Shown one piece after another: positions 9,102-17,603 of a stretch of DNA of 64,000 nucleotides (position 1 is the stretch's first letter; the number at the start of each line of letters is the position of its first letter). Origin of the DNA: JAYVYM01 sp046593925. GTDB lineage: Bacteria > Actinomycetota > Actinomycetes > Mycobacteriales > SCTD01. The notes beneath the pieces are model-generated. The model ran no database searches and was not told the origin of the DNA. It saw only the letters and a program-made list of their open reading frames with translations. The stretch covers positions 1-64,000 of the forward strand of contig JBKJQN010000061.1 of NCBI GenBank assembly GCA_046593925.1, written 5' to 3'. A program made the translations under genes and the position numbers.

Positions 9102-9117
9102 CGGGACCTTGGTCCCG
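9102..9117. promoter_or_regulatory. DosR/DevR-box-like palindrome
   Basis: The sequence CGGGACCTTGGTCCCG has 7-bp arms around a central TT. The mycobacterial DosR box consensus is TTSGGGACTWWAGTCCCSAA; this site keeps the GGGAC..GTCCC core and the two-base A/T centre, with C/G in place of the inner T/A. Its centre is about 90 bp before the start of the universal stress protein gene, a typical position for DosR activation. No DosR protein with obvious identity is in the window; the regulator at 1353-2009 is in the same NarL superfamily. Confidence 0.6.
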
Positions 9118-9199
9118 ATCCTCGACAGCCGTACGACCCTTCCGGCACCGCGCCGCGGGGGACACGATCGAGTTATCCGTCAGCCAGGAAGAGGACACC

Positions 9200-10117
9200 A
9201 TGCGCGAGATCGTGACCGGGGTGGACCAGGAAGCAGGCCGCGTGCTGGAGCGAGCCCTGCTCGAGGGCGAGACCACCGGGCGGCCGGTCCGGGTCGTGCA
9301 CGTGTGGTCGACACCGACCTGGGCGGGTGGCCCCAGCGGCGGCTACGACCTGCCCGCGTTCGAGGACAGCGCCCGTTGGGCCAAGGACATCGCCGACGAC
9401 CAGCTCGCGAAGGCGCTGCTGCAGCGCAGTTCCGATGTCGCCGTCAGCACCAGCACGCAGGCGGCGCAGGGCGACCCCGGCGACGTGTTGGCCCGCGCCG
9501 GTACCCATGCCGGCCTGGTCGTCGTCGGTGGCCGCAGCCACGGGGCCATGCTGAGCGCCGTGCTGGGCTCGGCGACCGCGCATGTCCTGCACTACTCAAG
9601 CGGCCCCGTCATGGTTGTCCCCGCCGGCGCCGCCCCCGGCTCCTACCGCCGGGTCGTCGTCGGCGTGGACGACTCGGACTGCTCCAGGGCGGCGCTGCGC
9701 TGGGCGCTGGACGCCGGTCGCCGCCACCGGTGCCCGGTCGTGGTGCTGCACGCGCTGGCGATGACCCCGTCGCCGGTGCCGATGTCGGCGCAGTTCACCG
9801 ACGCCCACGAGGAGGCCGAGATCCGGGCGTGGCTGCAGGGCGAGGTCGACAGCGCGACGGGCGTCGCAGCCAACGTCGAGGTGACGACCGGGGCCCGTGA
9901 CGGGGCGCCCTCGGCCGTCCTGCTGGGCGAGGCCGGCCCCGAGGACCTGCTCGTGGTCGGCTCGCGGGGCCGCGGCGGCTTCCTGGACCTGGTGCTGGGC
10001 TCGGTCGCGACGCAGTGCTCCCAGCACGCCCGCGGGGTCGTCGTCGTCGTCCGTGCCGGGCAGGCTCGCTTGGCCGACGAGCCCGACCTTGCCGCGGCCA
10101 CGGGGGACCACGCCTGA
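9200..10117 (+). CDS. Tandem-domain universal stress protein
   Basis: Cytoplasmic protein of 305 residues with two UspA domains (about 1-140 and 150-295). Each has the ATP-binding pattern G-x2-G-x9-G: GGRSHGAMLSAVLGSATAH in the first and GSRGRGGFLDLVLGSVATQ in the second. The second domain also has the clean start VVVGVDDSDCS; the first has GVDQEAGR, so its nucleotide site may be weaker. An AGGAAGAGG ribosome site precedes the ATG. Two-domain stress proteins of this size are typical of DosR-regulated genes in mycobacteria, and the palindrome at 9102 supports similar control here. Its biochemical output is unknown. Confidence 0.93.
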   Translation: MREIVTGVDQEAGRVLERALLEGETTGRPVRVVHVWSTPTWAGGPSGGYDLPAFEDSARWAKDIADDQLAKALLQRSSDVAVSTSTQAAQGDPGDVLARAGTHAGLVVVGGRSHGAMLSAVLGSATAHVLHYSSGPVMVVPAGAAPGSYRRVVVGVDDSDCSRAALRWALDAGRRHRCPVVVLHALAMTPSPVPMSAQFTDAHEEAEIRAWLQGEVDSATGVAANVEVTTGARDGAPSAVLLGEAGPEDLLVVGSRGRGGFLDLVLGSVATQCSQHARGVVVVVRAGQARLADEPDLAAATGDHA

Positions 10118-10146
10118 TGTCCTTCCTCGGGTAGGCACCCGCACCG

Positions 10147-10480
10147 GTGCACCTCGGAAAGGGGCCGACGCCGGCCCTGACGGCCCACCGGGTATCCCGA
10201 CGCGATGTGCTGAAGGCCTTCGGCGTCGGAGGCGCCGCTGTGGTCGTCGTCGGTACGGGGGCGCCGAGCTACCGGGTGTTCGACAGCGGCGCCTTGGATC
10301 CGGGCAGCCGCGCGGCGTGCGACCCGTGGGACCACTGGCACGACCCGGGCCCGCTCGGGGCGATCGGCGCCGCTGTGCTGGCAGCGAGCCCGCACCGCAC
10401 CCAGCTGCCGCCGTTCCACGTCACGGCCGGTGCGATCGACGTACACGTCGTCGCGTCGCGCAATCTCGGCTCCTGCTCGC
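10147..10480 (+). pseudogene. Truncated Acg-like nitroreductase-family gene
   Basis: The frame from GTG 10147 reads a Tat-like leader (SRRDVLKAFGVGGAAVVVVGTG), then YRVFDSG, DPWDHW, and AAVLAASPHRTQLPPFHVT with IDVHVVASRNLGS. This is the order seen at the start of actinobacterial Acg-type proteins (normally over 300 residues, FMN-related fold; Rv2032 is the type member). Homology stops near residue 110 and the frame continues for about 40 residues of low-complexity, arginine-rich sequence. From 10550 to 10715 another frame (ALAIEVRRAAGGDAGFLTEML) has coding character but I do not recognise it. Acg is a DosR-regulon member, so this looks like a lost piece of the neighbouring stress module. Confidence 0.6.
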
Positions 10481-10715
10481 CGGGCCGGCCCCGCCGCTCC
10501 TGCGCCAGGCCCCGGCGCGCTCGGCATCGAGATAGGCAGGCCGTTCCGCCCTGGCTATCGAGGTACGCCGGGCTGCCGGCGGCGACGCCGGCTTCCTGAC
10601 CGAGATGCTCGTCGCCGGTGCGGACCAGCGGCCGGACGTGCCGACCGTGACACCCGCCCGGCGCGGTGCGCTGACGATGCTGCTGCCCCTGGACCGGCCG
10701 GAGAGCAGTCTGCGG

Positions 10716-11132
10716 TCAGAGCGCAGTCAGGCCGAGCCCGACGGCGGCCGCGACGGTCGTGACCGCGAGGGTGCCCAGCGCATTCCACGCGGCGAGGTCC
10801 ACCCGACCGTCCTGGGCGAGCCTGACGCTGGTGACCGACACCGCCGAGAAGGTTGTGAAGCCACCGCAGAAGCCGGTGCCGAGCGCGACCCGCAGCAGAT
10901 CCGGGGCGCCGCGGAACAGCACCAGCCCGGTGAGCAGGCCGAGCAGCAGACTGCCCAGCGTGTTGACCAGCAGCGTCGGCCAGGGGAAGACCGGCGGCCG
11001 CCGGACCAGCAGGGCGCCGTCGAGGACGACCCGGGCGACCGCGCCCAGCCCGCCCGCCAGCCCGACCGCGACCGTCAGGCCCACCGATACCTGCCCCGGC
11101 GCTCCGGCGGCCGCAACGAGCCCGGAACTCAC
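10716..11132 (-). CDS. crcB: CrcB/Fluc fluoride channel subunit (second copy)
   Basis: Small membrane protein of 138 residues with four hydrophobic segments. Family marks are GGLGAVARV near the start, PTLLVNTLGSLLLGLLTG in helix 2 (the conserved Asn of the pore) and GTGFCGGFTTFSAVSV in helix 3 (the Phe/Thr/Ser stretch lining fluoride). Fluc channels are dual-topology dimers; genomes with two adjacent genes form heterodimers with opposite insertion. The GTG at 11132 is chosen because its TG is shared with the TGA of the upstream copy (GTGA), a strong sign of coupling. A much longer in-frame extension upstream is antisense noise. Confidence 0.9.
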   Translation of the reverse strand: MSSGLVAAAGAPGQVSVGLTVAVGLAGGLGAVARVVLDGALLVRRPPVFPWPTLLVNTLGSLLLGLLTGLVLFRGAPDLLRVALGTGFCGGFTTFSAVSVTSVRLAQDGRVDLAAWNALGTLAVTTVAAAVGLGLTAL

Positions 11133-11569
11133 TGAGTTGGCCTGGGGACGAGCGCGGCGCCGAGCAACAGCCCGGCAGCCCCGGCGGCCAGGCCAGTGAG
11201 CGCGCTGCCCGTGCCGTAGGCGACTGCGAGCGCCGCGCGGTTGTCGCGCACCAGCAGCACCACCTCGACGGCGAGCGAGGAGTACGTGGTGAAGGCGCCG
11301 AGCACGCCGGCACCAAGTGCCAACCGCAGGGCGCGCCGGCGGCCTTCGTCGGGACCGCGCCTGGCCAGCCCCTCGAGCAGCACGCCCAGCAGCAGGGCGC
11401 CGGGAAGGTTGGCGAGCAGGGTCGCCCACGGCAGCGCGCCGGCTGGCACCGTGCGGATCAGGGCCCAGCGGAGCAGGGCACCCGCGCTGCCGCCGATGAG
11501 GACCAGGACCAACAGACGTGGCTGCAGATGAGCCGGTTTCGGGTCAACGCGCTGCGGTTGGACGGGCAC
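11129..11569 (-). CDS. crcB: CrcB/Fluc fluoride channel subunit (first copy)
   Basis: Membrane protein of about 146 residues, first gene of the crcB pair. Motifs are GGSAGALLRW at the start, PWATLLANLPGALLLGVLL (Asn in helix 2) and GAGVLGAFTTYSSLAVE in helix 3. The start is uncertain: GTG at 11569 has a GAGGA ribosome site six bases upstream, but a TTG about 20 codons further in would also give a full family domain. Together the two subunits should export fluoride. No fluoride riboswitch could be matched in the leader region 11570-11711. Confidence 0.85.
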   Translation of the reverse strand: MPVQPQRVDPKPAHLQPRLLVLVLIGGSAGALLRWALIRTVPAGALPWATLLANLPGALLLGVLLEGLARRGPDEGRRRALRLALGAGVLGAFTTYSSLAVEVVLLVRDNRAALAVAYGTGSALTGLAAGAAGLLLGAALVPRPTQ

Positions 11570-11711
11570 GAGACATCCTCGCCCACCAGCCTCGCAGCGG
11601 GGCCGGAGGCGTACTCGCCACCCGATCGGCGGACAAGAGCGGCGTTCAGCCGGTCGACATGGACGTGGACCGGCCCCCGCCTCCTCGCCCTTCGCCGTTT
11701 CTGGAGCCCCT

Positions 11712-12680
11712 GTGACCACCTCCCGCCGCCTGCTCGCCACCCTGCTGACCCTCCCGCTCCTGGGCGCCGTCGCCTGGGCCGCTCCCGCCGGCGCCACGCC
11801 CGGTGCCGCCGACAGCGGCGCTGGGGCCGTGGCTACCCACAGTGCCCCGGCGCTCGCCGGTGCCTCTGTCGCCGGCAAGACCCTGTTCGGTGTGTCGCTG
11901 TCCCGGCAGGGATCGGAGACCCGCGCTGAGACGGTCGCCCGCAATGTGCGTACGTTCGGCTCGCTGCCGGTCGTCCGCATCTACGACGGCAAGCCGCCGA
12001 CCACCTGGGCGGCCAACAGCTCTCTCTCGACGCTGCCCGCCGGCACGTCGGTGATCTACACCTTCTCGGTACCGGACATGACCGCTGCAGCCAACGGCGC
12101 GTACGACGCCAACGTCGCGTCGATGCTGGCCAGCCGCCCAGCCGGCAGCATCGTGTGGATGGGCCTGCAGCACGAGCCGGAGGGCCACGTCGCCGCCGGC
12201 GAGTTCACGGCAGCGCAGTACCGCGCGGCCACCTCCCACGTCGCGAAGGTGATCAAGGCCTACGGCGGGATCCCGACCACGGTGCTCACCGGCTCCACCG
12301 CCTACGCGGCAAGGGGACAGGGCTACCTGGACTACTACAGCCCCGACATCGACGTCCTCGCTTGGGACGCCTACAACAGCGGTCAGAGGAAGCCAGGCAC
12401 CACTTACAGGGACGCCTCGCGCTTCCTTACCCCGGTCCTGCGGATCGCGGCAGAGACCGGCAAGCAGTACGGCTGGGCCGAGTTCGGGGCGCCGTGCATC
12501 GTCACCGACCCCAGCTGCGCCGAGCGGTCCCGTTGGCTGCCGGTGCTCGGGCAGGGCCTGGCCGACGGCGGGGCGCAGTTCGTGTCGTACTGGAACCACC
12601 TGTCGCTCAACGGGACCACTGACTACAGCCTCCTCGACGCAGCGTCGGTAGCAGCCTGGAAGGGCCTGATCGCCCGCTGA
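11712..12680 (+). CDS. Secreted glycoside-hydrolase-like protein (GH26-type fold)
   Basis: Exported protein of 322 residues. Residues 1-29 form a signal peptide (RRLLATLLTLPLLGAVAWA, cleavage near APAGA). The mature part looks like a TIM barrel: IVWMGLQHEPEGH at 148-159 offers Glu155 or Glu157 as acid/base, DVLAWDAYN is a typical strand-6 sequence, and GWAEFGAP puts Glu257 where the nucleophile of GH26/GH53-like enzymes sits. Family assignment is by pattern, so mannanase or another hemicellulase activity is a guess. Two cysteines at the CIVTDPSCAE loop may form a disulfide. The next gene encodes another exported protein. Translation starts at GTG 11712. Confidence 0.75.
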   Translation: MTTSRRLLATLLTLPLLGAVAWAAPAGATPGAADSGAGAVATHSAPALAGASVAGKTLFGVSLSRQGSETRAETVARNVRTFGSLPVVRIYDGKPPTTWAANSSLSTLPAGTSVIYTFSVPDMTAAANGAYDANVASMLASRPAGSIVWMGLQHEPEGHVAAGEFTAAQYRAATSHVAKVIKAYGGIPTTVLTGSTAYAARGQGYLDYYSPDIDVLAWDAYNSGQRKPGTTYRDASRFLTPVLRIAAETGKQYGWAEFGAPCIVTDPSCAERSRWLPVLGQGLADGGAQFVSYWNHLSLNGTTDYSLLDAASVAAWKGLIAR

Positions 12681-12743
12681 CCGGCCGTGTTCGGGTCGTC
12701 CACAGCTTCGCCTGAACGCCGGTCGGCACGCGGCCGAGCGGGC

Positions 12744-12749
12744 TAGGGT
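12744..12749 (+). promoter_or_regulatory. Leaderless-type -10 box for the propeller gene
   Basis: TAGGGT ends seven bases before the ATG at 12757. In actinobacteria a TAnnnT hexamer 6-8 bases before a start codon marks transcription beginning at the start codon. No ribosome site is visible, which fits. Confidence 0.5.
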
Positions 12750-12756
12750 CCGCCGC

Positions 12757-14802
12757 ATGCACCGGAGCACCCTGCGCCATTCCCGCGCCCGGCTCGTGCG
12801 GGCGACCGCCCTGGTGGCGGTTGCCCCGCTCGTGCTGCTGCTCACGGCCGCCGGGGCGGGCGCCTCGACGGTGTCGCAGGACGGCCTGCCGAGCGCGGTG
12901 CCGTCCGCGGCGACGCCGAACCTCAACGACGGCAACGTCTTTGCAATCACCCAGGTGGGCTCGAGGATGCTGCTGGGCGGCTCGTTCACCAGCGTCAGCC
13001 CGCCCGGCAGCATCAATGGCGCGGGCGCCGTGCCGCGACGCGGCGTGCTGGCTTTCGACGCGGGCAGCGGCGCCGTCGACGGGGGCTTCCACCCGCAGCT
13101 GGACGGCGACGTCCAGGGCCTCGCGGCCGGCCCGACGCCCGGCACCGTCTACGTGGCCGGCACCTTCAACACCGTCAACGGCGCGGTGGCCAAGAGCATC
13201 GCGCTGCTCGACCTGTCCAACGGCCAGCTCGTGTCGGGCTTCTCGCCCGCCCCGATGAACGGCTCCGGCCAGGCCGTGCAGCTGGTCGGCGGCCATCTGA
13301 TCCTGGCGGGCACCTTCACCACGGTCGGCGGCTCGGCGCACGGCGGGATCGTCTCGCTGGACCCGCGCTCCGGTGCGGTCGAGAGCTACCTGGGCATCCA
13401 GCTGGCCGGCCACCACAGCTTCACCGGCTTGCCGGGCCAGTCCAAGGCCCCCGTCGGCGGCCGAAAGATGGACATCAGCGCCGATGGAAGCCAGCTCGTC
13501 CTGGTCGGCAACTTCACCACCGCCAACGGGATGCCCCGTGACCAGATCCTGCGTCTCAACCTGGGTGCGGCCGCCGGCACCGTCGACGGCAGCTGGTCCA
13601 CCCTGGCCTTCACGGCGATCTGTGGCCCCAAGTACGACACTTACGTACGTGACATCAGCTACTCACCGGACGGTTCGTACTTCATTGTCGCCACGACCGG
13701 CAGCGGGGGTCCCGGCGCGACCAACAATGACGGCAGCCGGGCGTTGTGCGACTCCGCGTCGAGGTTCAACAACGCGGCCAACGGGTCCAACGTCAAGCCG
13801 GCCTGGATCGACTACACCGGCAACGACTCGCTGGAGTCGGCGCTGTCCACCGGCGCCGTCGTCTACGTCGGCGGTCACCAGCGCTGGCTCAACAACGCCA
13901 ACGGCAAGGACAATGCCGGCGCCGGCGCCGTGCCCCGTCCCGGCATCGCCGCGCTCGACCCGGTCACCGGCCTGCCGCTGAGCTGGAACCCCGGCCGCAA
14001 CCCCCGCGGCGCCGGGGCGTACGCGCTCTACGCCAGCCCGCAGGGCGTCTATGTCGGTAGCGACACCACCTTCATCGGCAACCGGCAGTACTACCGCGGC
14101 CGCATCGCCGCCTTCCCGCTGGCCGGCGGCAGCTCACTGCCGTCGACCGCGACCGCCGTGCTACCGGGCACCGTGTTCTCCGTCGGCCCGCTGACCGGGC
14201 CGCGCGACGCTCTGCGGGCCCGGAGCTTCGACGGCTCTGCCGCCGGCGCGGCGGGCAACGGCCCCGCCAGCTCGACCACCTGGAGCCAGGCCCGCGGGGC
14301 GGTGCTGATCGGCAACCAGTTGTTCTACGGCTGGTCCGACGGCACGCTGCGCCAGCGGACGCTGTCCGGCGCCGCTCTCGGCAACCCGCAGTCGATCGAC
14401 CCGTACAACGACCCGTTCTGGTCGACCGTCCCGACCGGCAGCCGAGGCACCGTCTACCGGGGCACGGTCCCCACGCTGTACGGCGCGCCGATGAGGAGCG
14501 TCACCGGGATGGTGTACGCCGCGGGGCGGCTGTACTACAGCATCGCGGGGCAGCCCCGGCTGAGGTCGCGGGCCTTCACCCCGGAGTCCGGCATCCTCGG
14601 GGCGACGGAGACCGTCGAGGGAGGATCGGTCGACCTGTCCGGGATCGCCGGGATGTTCCTGTCCGCGCAGACCTTGTACTACGCCGCGGCAAACGGCTCG
14701 CTGCACGCCGTGCCGTTCGCCCAGGGCTCGCCGACCACGGCAGGCGACAGGGTCGCCAACTCGACCACGAACTGGCGGGCCCACGGGCTGTTCCTGGGCT
14801 AG
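12757..14802 (+). CDS. Secreted beta-propeller-like repeat protein (paralogue 1)
   Basis: Exported protein of 681 residues with a signal peptide (hydrophobic stretch ALVAVAPLVLLLTAAGAGA, cleavage near residue 36). The body is built of about 45-residue units containing a G-G-x-F-T turn (LLGGSFTSV, YVAGTFNTV, ILAGTFTTVGG, LVGNFTTANG) followed by a D-x-x-x-G-A-V segment. These resemble delta-60/Kelch-type blades. CGPKYDTYVRD and LCDSASRF carry two cysteines that probably pair. Pairwise reading shows clear homology to the protein at 52037-54019, including the C-terminal YNDPFW and RSRAFTPES region. No catalytic motif was found. Likely an extracellular or wall-associated binding protein. Confidence 0.8.
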   Translation: MHRSTLRHSRARLVRATALVAVAPLVLLLTAAGAGASTVSQDGLPSAVPSAATPNLNDGNVFAITQVGSRMLLGGSFTSVSPPGSINGAGAVPRRGVLAFDAGSGAVDGGFHPQLDGDVQGLAAGPTPGTVYVAGTFNTVNGAVAKSIALLDLSNGQLVSGFSPAPMNGSGQAVQLVGGHLILAGTFTTVGGSAHGGIVSLDPRSGAVESYLGIQLAGHHSFTGLPGQSKAPVGGRKMDISADGSQLVLVGNFTTANGMPRDQILRLNLGAAAGTVDGSWSTLAFTAICGPKYDTYVRDISYSPDGSYFIVATTGSGGPGATNNDGSRALCDSASRFNNAANGSNVKPAWIDYTGNDSLESALSTGAVVYVGGHQRWLNNANGKDNAGAGAVPRPGIAALDPVTGLPLSWNPGRNPRGAGAYALYASPQGVYVGSDTTFIGNRQYYRGRIAAFPLAGGSSLPSTATAVLPGTVFSVGPLTGPRDALRARSFDGSAAGAAGNGPASSTTWSQARGAVLIGNQLFYGWSDGTLRQRTLSGAALGNPQSIDPYNDPFWSTVPTGSRGTVYRGTVPTLYGAPMRSVTGMVYAAGRLYYSIAGQPRLRSRAFTPESGILGATETVEGGSVDLSGIAGMFLSAQTLYYAAANGSLHAVPFAQGSPTTAGDRVANSTTNWRAHGLFLG

Positions 14803-14871
14803 CGCAGCGGACAGGGCCGATCGAGCCGGGAACCCCCCGCTAGCCTCCCGGGCCTACCTGGAGGAGGCGAC

Positions 14872-16461
14872 GTGCACGCCCTCGGACCTGTGCTGCTCGT
14901 CGTGCTCGGCATCTGCCTTGCCGGCTTGATCGGCCGGCGGACCGGTATCCCGTCCCCGGTTCTGCTCGTCGTCGGTGGCCTCGCGGTCGCAGCGCTGCCC
15001 GGCTCCGCCACCGTCGACCTGGACCCCGAGGTCGTGCTCGTCCTGGTGCTGCCGCCGCTGCTGTACAGCGCTGCGCTGGATGCCAGCCTGCTCGACATCC
15101 GGCGCAACGCGCGGCCGGTCGGGCTGCTGTCGGTGGGGCTGGTCGTGTTCACGGCCCTGACCGTCGGCACCGTCACGCACCTCGTCGTGCCCGGACTGCC
15201 CTGGGCCGCTGCCCTCGCCCTCGGCGCCATCGTCGCCCCGCCGGACGCCGTGGCAGCGATCTCGATCGGCCGCCGGGTCGGGATGCCCGCCCGGCTGCAG
15301 ACCCTCATCGAGGGCGAAGGGCTCCTCAACGACGCGACCGCGCTCGTCCTGTACCAGGTCGCGGTCGCGGTTGCGGTCGGCGGGGACTTCTCCGCGCTCG
15401 ATACCGCCGGGCTGCTCGTGCGGGCGTCCGTCGGCGGGCTGGCCGTCGGCCTGGCGGTCGCGTGGATCGTCAAGCAGGTACGGCGGCGCCTGGACGAGCC
15501 GCTGGTGGAAAACGTCCTGTCGCTCGCCACGCCGTTCCTGGCGTACCTGCCCGCCGAGCGGCTGCACGTCAGCGGCGTCCTCGCGGTCGTCGTCTGCGGG
15601 CTGGTGCTCGGGCACGCCAACCCGACCCTGCTGTCCTCGACCTCCCGGCTGCAGACCCAGCCGGTCTGGCGGGTCGTCGTCTTCCTGCTGGAGGGCGGCG
15701 TCTTCCTGCTGATCGGCCTGCAGCTGCCCGGGATCCTGGACGGGCTGGTCGCCTACGGCCTGGGCGAGCTGACGGCGTGGGGGCTCGCGGTCGTCCTGGC
15801 CGTGCTGGTGTCGCGTCCGCTGTGGGTCATACCGGCGACCTACCTTCCCCGGCGGCTCAACCGGCGCCTGCGCGAACGCGACCCAGCTCCCCCCGGCTCC
15901 GTGGTTGCCGCACTGAGCTGGTCGGGGATGCGCGGTGTCGTGTCACTCGCCGCAGCCTTCGCGCTGCCGCTACGAACCACCGCCGGCACGCCGTTCCCGC
16001 AGCGCGACCTCCTGCTGTTCTTGGTGTTCCTGGTCATCCTGTCCACCCTGGTTCTGCAGGGGCTGACCTTTGGTCGGCTGCTGCGGGCGCTGGGGCTTCG
16101 CCCGGACCGCCAGGGCCTGCTGCTCGCCCAGGCGTCGGCCCAGCAGTCGGCGGTGCGGGCCGCGCTCGCCCGGCTCGACGAGGCGGTGGCGACCGACCCC
16201 GACGACGCCCCGATCGCCGAGCGGCTCCGCCGGGTCGCCGAAGCACGCGCGGACGCCCGCTGGGAACGGCTCGCCGAGGTCGGCGATGCAGGGGGGACGG
16301 AGACCCCGTCGGCGAGGTGGCGGCGGCTGCGCGGCGTGATGCTCGAAGCGGAGCGCGCTGAGCTCCTGCGGCTGCGCGACAGCGGCCGGCTGCCGGACGA
16401 GGCGATGCGCGAGATGCAGCGGGCGCTCGACCTGGAGGAGGCGGCGCTCGGCCTGCCGTGA
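14872..16461 (+). CDS. CPA1-family Na+/H+ antiporter
   Basis: Integral membrane antiporter of 529 residues with about 12 helices in the first 400 residues. The CPA1 (NhaP/NHE) ion site is visible as APPDAVAAISIGRRVG in helix 5 and EGEGLLNDATALVLYQVA in helix 6, with the conserved Asn-Asp pair. RGVVSLAAAFALPL matches the conserved helix-10 region of NHE-type proteins. A cytoplasmic tail of about 110 residues rich in Ala, Arg and Glu follows, probably a regulatory helical domain. The start GTG 14872 follows GGAGGAGG; a TAGCCT -10 box lies at 14841-14846. Role: pH and sodium homeostasis. Confidence 0.92.
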   Translation: MHALGPVLLVVLGICLAGLIGRRTGIPSPVLLVVGGLAVAALPGSATVDLDPEVVLVLVLPPLLYSAALDASLLDIRRNARPVGLLSVGLVVFTALTVGTVTHLVVPGLPWAAALALGAIVAPPDAVAAISIGRRVGMPARLQTLIEGEGLLNDATALVLYQVAVAVAVGGDFSALDTAGLLVRASVGGLAVGLAVAWIVKQVRRRLDEPLVENVLSLATPFLAYLPAERLHVSGVLAVVVCGLVLGHANPTLLSSTSRLQTQPVWRVVVFLLEGGVFLLIGLQLPGILDGLVAYGLGELTAWGLAVVLAVLVSRPLWVIPATYLPRRLNRRLRERDPAPPGSVVAALSWSGMRGVVSLAAAFALPLRTTAGTPFPQRDLLLFLVFLVILSTLVLQGLTFGRLLRALGLRPDRQGLLLAQASAQQSAVRAALARLDEAVATDPDDAPIAERLRRVAEARADARWERLAEVGDAGGTETPSARWRRLRGVMLEAERAELLRLRDSGRLPDEAMREMQRALDLEEAALGLP

Positions 16462-16514
16462 CCGCGGCCATCGCCGGGCCGCACTGCGCAGGTCCTGCGA
16501 CGCGCTTCGGGCCG

Positions 16515-16832
16515 TCAGCCGAGGAGTTCGTGCGGGTAGCACCAGCGCCAGGCTTCGCCCGGCTCGAACGACCGCATGACCGGGTGGCCGCTCAGCCCAG
16601 CGTGCTGCCGGGCGTGCCGGTACTCCCCGGAGTCGCAGCACCCGACGTGCCCGCAGGCCAGGCACATCCTCAGGTGCACCCAGCTGCTGCCCTGTGCAAG
16701 GCACTCGGCACACCCCGTCGGGGTGCCGGGCTCGGCGTCGGCCGGGGCGTCGCGCAACTCGGCACACAGTCCGTCGTCGGTCACCGCGGTCGGCCTGCTC
16801 GGCAGCAGGCGGCGAAGCGAACGCGGGCTCAC
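16515..16832 (-). CDS. UBP-type zinc-finger protein
   Basis: Small cytoplasmic protein of 105 residues. The second half is a single UBP zinc finger: CAECLAQGSSWVHLRMCLACGHVGCCDSG, then RHARQHAGLSGHPVMRSFEPGEAWRWCY. The Cys and His ligands are in the family order. In bacteria this domain occurs alone or fused to antiporters and oxidoreductases; here it lies convergent to a Na+/H+ antiporter gene 53 bp away, an association worth noting. GTG 16832 is chosen because GGAGG lies about seven bases upstream. Its partner and role are unknown; it is unlikely to bind ubiquitin in a bacterium without ubiquitin. Confidence 0.85.
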   Translation of the reverse strand: MSPRSLRRLLPSRPTAVTDDGLCAELRDAPADAEPGTPTGCAECLAQGSSWVHLRMCLACGHVGCCDSGEYRHARQHAGLSGHPVMRSFEPGEAWRWCYPHELLG

Positions 16833-16924
16833 GGTGGTCCTCCGGGGTGGGTGCGGGACGATCGACCCAGTCTCGCGCACCTGGGCGCGGATCGGCCCGG
16901 CGACGGGTACCGGGAGGGGTTGTC

Positions 16925-17599
16925 ATGGGTCGGGTCGTGCTGGTCGTGCTGGACGTCAACGAGACGCTGTCGGACTTGGCGCCGCTGCGACAGCGATTCG
17001 TCGACGTCGGCGCCCCCGCCCACCTGCTGGACGTGTGGTTCGCCGGCACGCTGCGCGACGGGTTCGCCTTGGCCGTCACCGGGTCGGCGGCCAGCTTCCC
17101 CGACGTCGGGACCGGGGTCCTGAGGGCGCTGCTCACCCCGCTGGAGCTGACGATGGGCGTCGAGGAGGCGGCCCGACACGTCCTGGCCGGCTTCCCTGGC
17201 CTGCGCCTGCACCCCGATGTCGCGCCAGGTCTGCGCGCCCTGGCGGAGGCGGGCATCCGCCTGGTGACACTGACGAACGGCTCGGCCGCGGTCGCGGGGC
17301 GGCTGCTCGACGAGGGCGGCGTCGCCGACCTGGTCGAGGCGCGGCTGTCGGTGGACGACGCCGGCCGCTGGAAGCCGCATCCGCAGGCGTACGGCTGGGC
17401 GCTCGAGCGATGCCGGGTCGCGCCGGACCGGGCGGCGATGCTCGCTGTCCACCCGTGGGACCTCGAAGGCGCGAAGCAGGCCGGCCTGCTGACCGGCTGG
17501 GTCGACCGGGTCGGTGTGCCGTGGCCGAGCGTGTTCGTGCCGCCGGACGCGCGCGGCCGCGACCTGCCGGAGCTGGCTGTCAGCCTGACCGGGCTTTGA
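16925..17599 (+). CDS. HAD-superfamily hydrolase, haloacid dehalogenase type II-like
   Basis: Cytoplasmic hydrolase of 224 residues. Motif I is VLDVNETLSDL, where the first Asp is the nucleophile and the following Asn (instead of the phosphatase Asp) is typical of haloacid dehalogenases. Motif II is LVTLTNGSA, motif III the Lys of WKPHPQAYGWAL, and motif IV is weakened: the usual G-Asp-x-x-x-Asp is VHPWDLEGAKQAG. ATG 16925 follows GGGAGGGG. Substrate is unknown; a 2-haloacid or small phosphate ester is possible. Confidence 0.88.
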   Translation: MGRVVLVVLDVNETLSDLAPLRQRFVDVGAPAHLLDVWFAGTLRDGFALAVTGSAASFPDVGTGVLRALLTPLELTMGVEEAARHVLAGFPGLRLHPDVAPGLRALAEAGIRLVTLTNGSAAVAGRLLDEGGVADLVEARLSVDDAGRWKPHPQAYGWALERCRVAPDRAAMLAVHPWDLEGAKQAGLLTGWVDRVGVPWPSVFVPPDARGRDLPELAVSLTGL

Positions 17600-17603
17600 C
17601 ACC

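Larger units (their letters stand above)
8745..9199. other. Gene-poor stretch with a possible gene remnant
   Basis: These 455 bases contain the tandem repeat, then a frame from GTG 8785 whose first 45 residues look like a membrane-protein start (DWRLPALLLDGVVGVGYLAAG) before running into sequence with no coding character. It may be the beginning of a lost sensor or membrane protein. The last 100 bases hold the DosR-like palindrome and the promoter of the stress protein gene. No intact gene is seen. Confidence 0.5.

Noticed and set aside
8785..9900. Frame of 371 codons through the stress protein region
   Set aside because: Only the first 45 codons look protein-like; the rest is an off-frame reading of the Usp gene.
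11570..11711. Fluoride riboswitch before the crcB pair
   Set aside because: I looked for the conserved GGCGATGG and pseudoknot segments of the crcB motif and found no convincing match.
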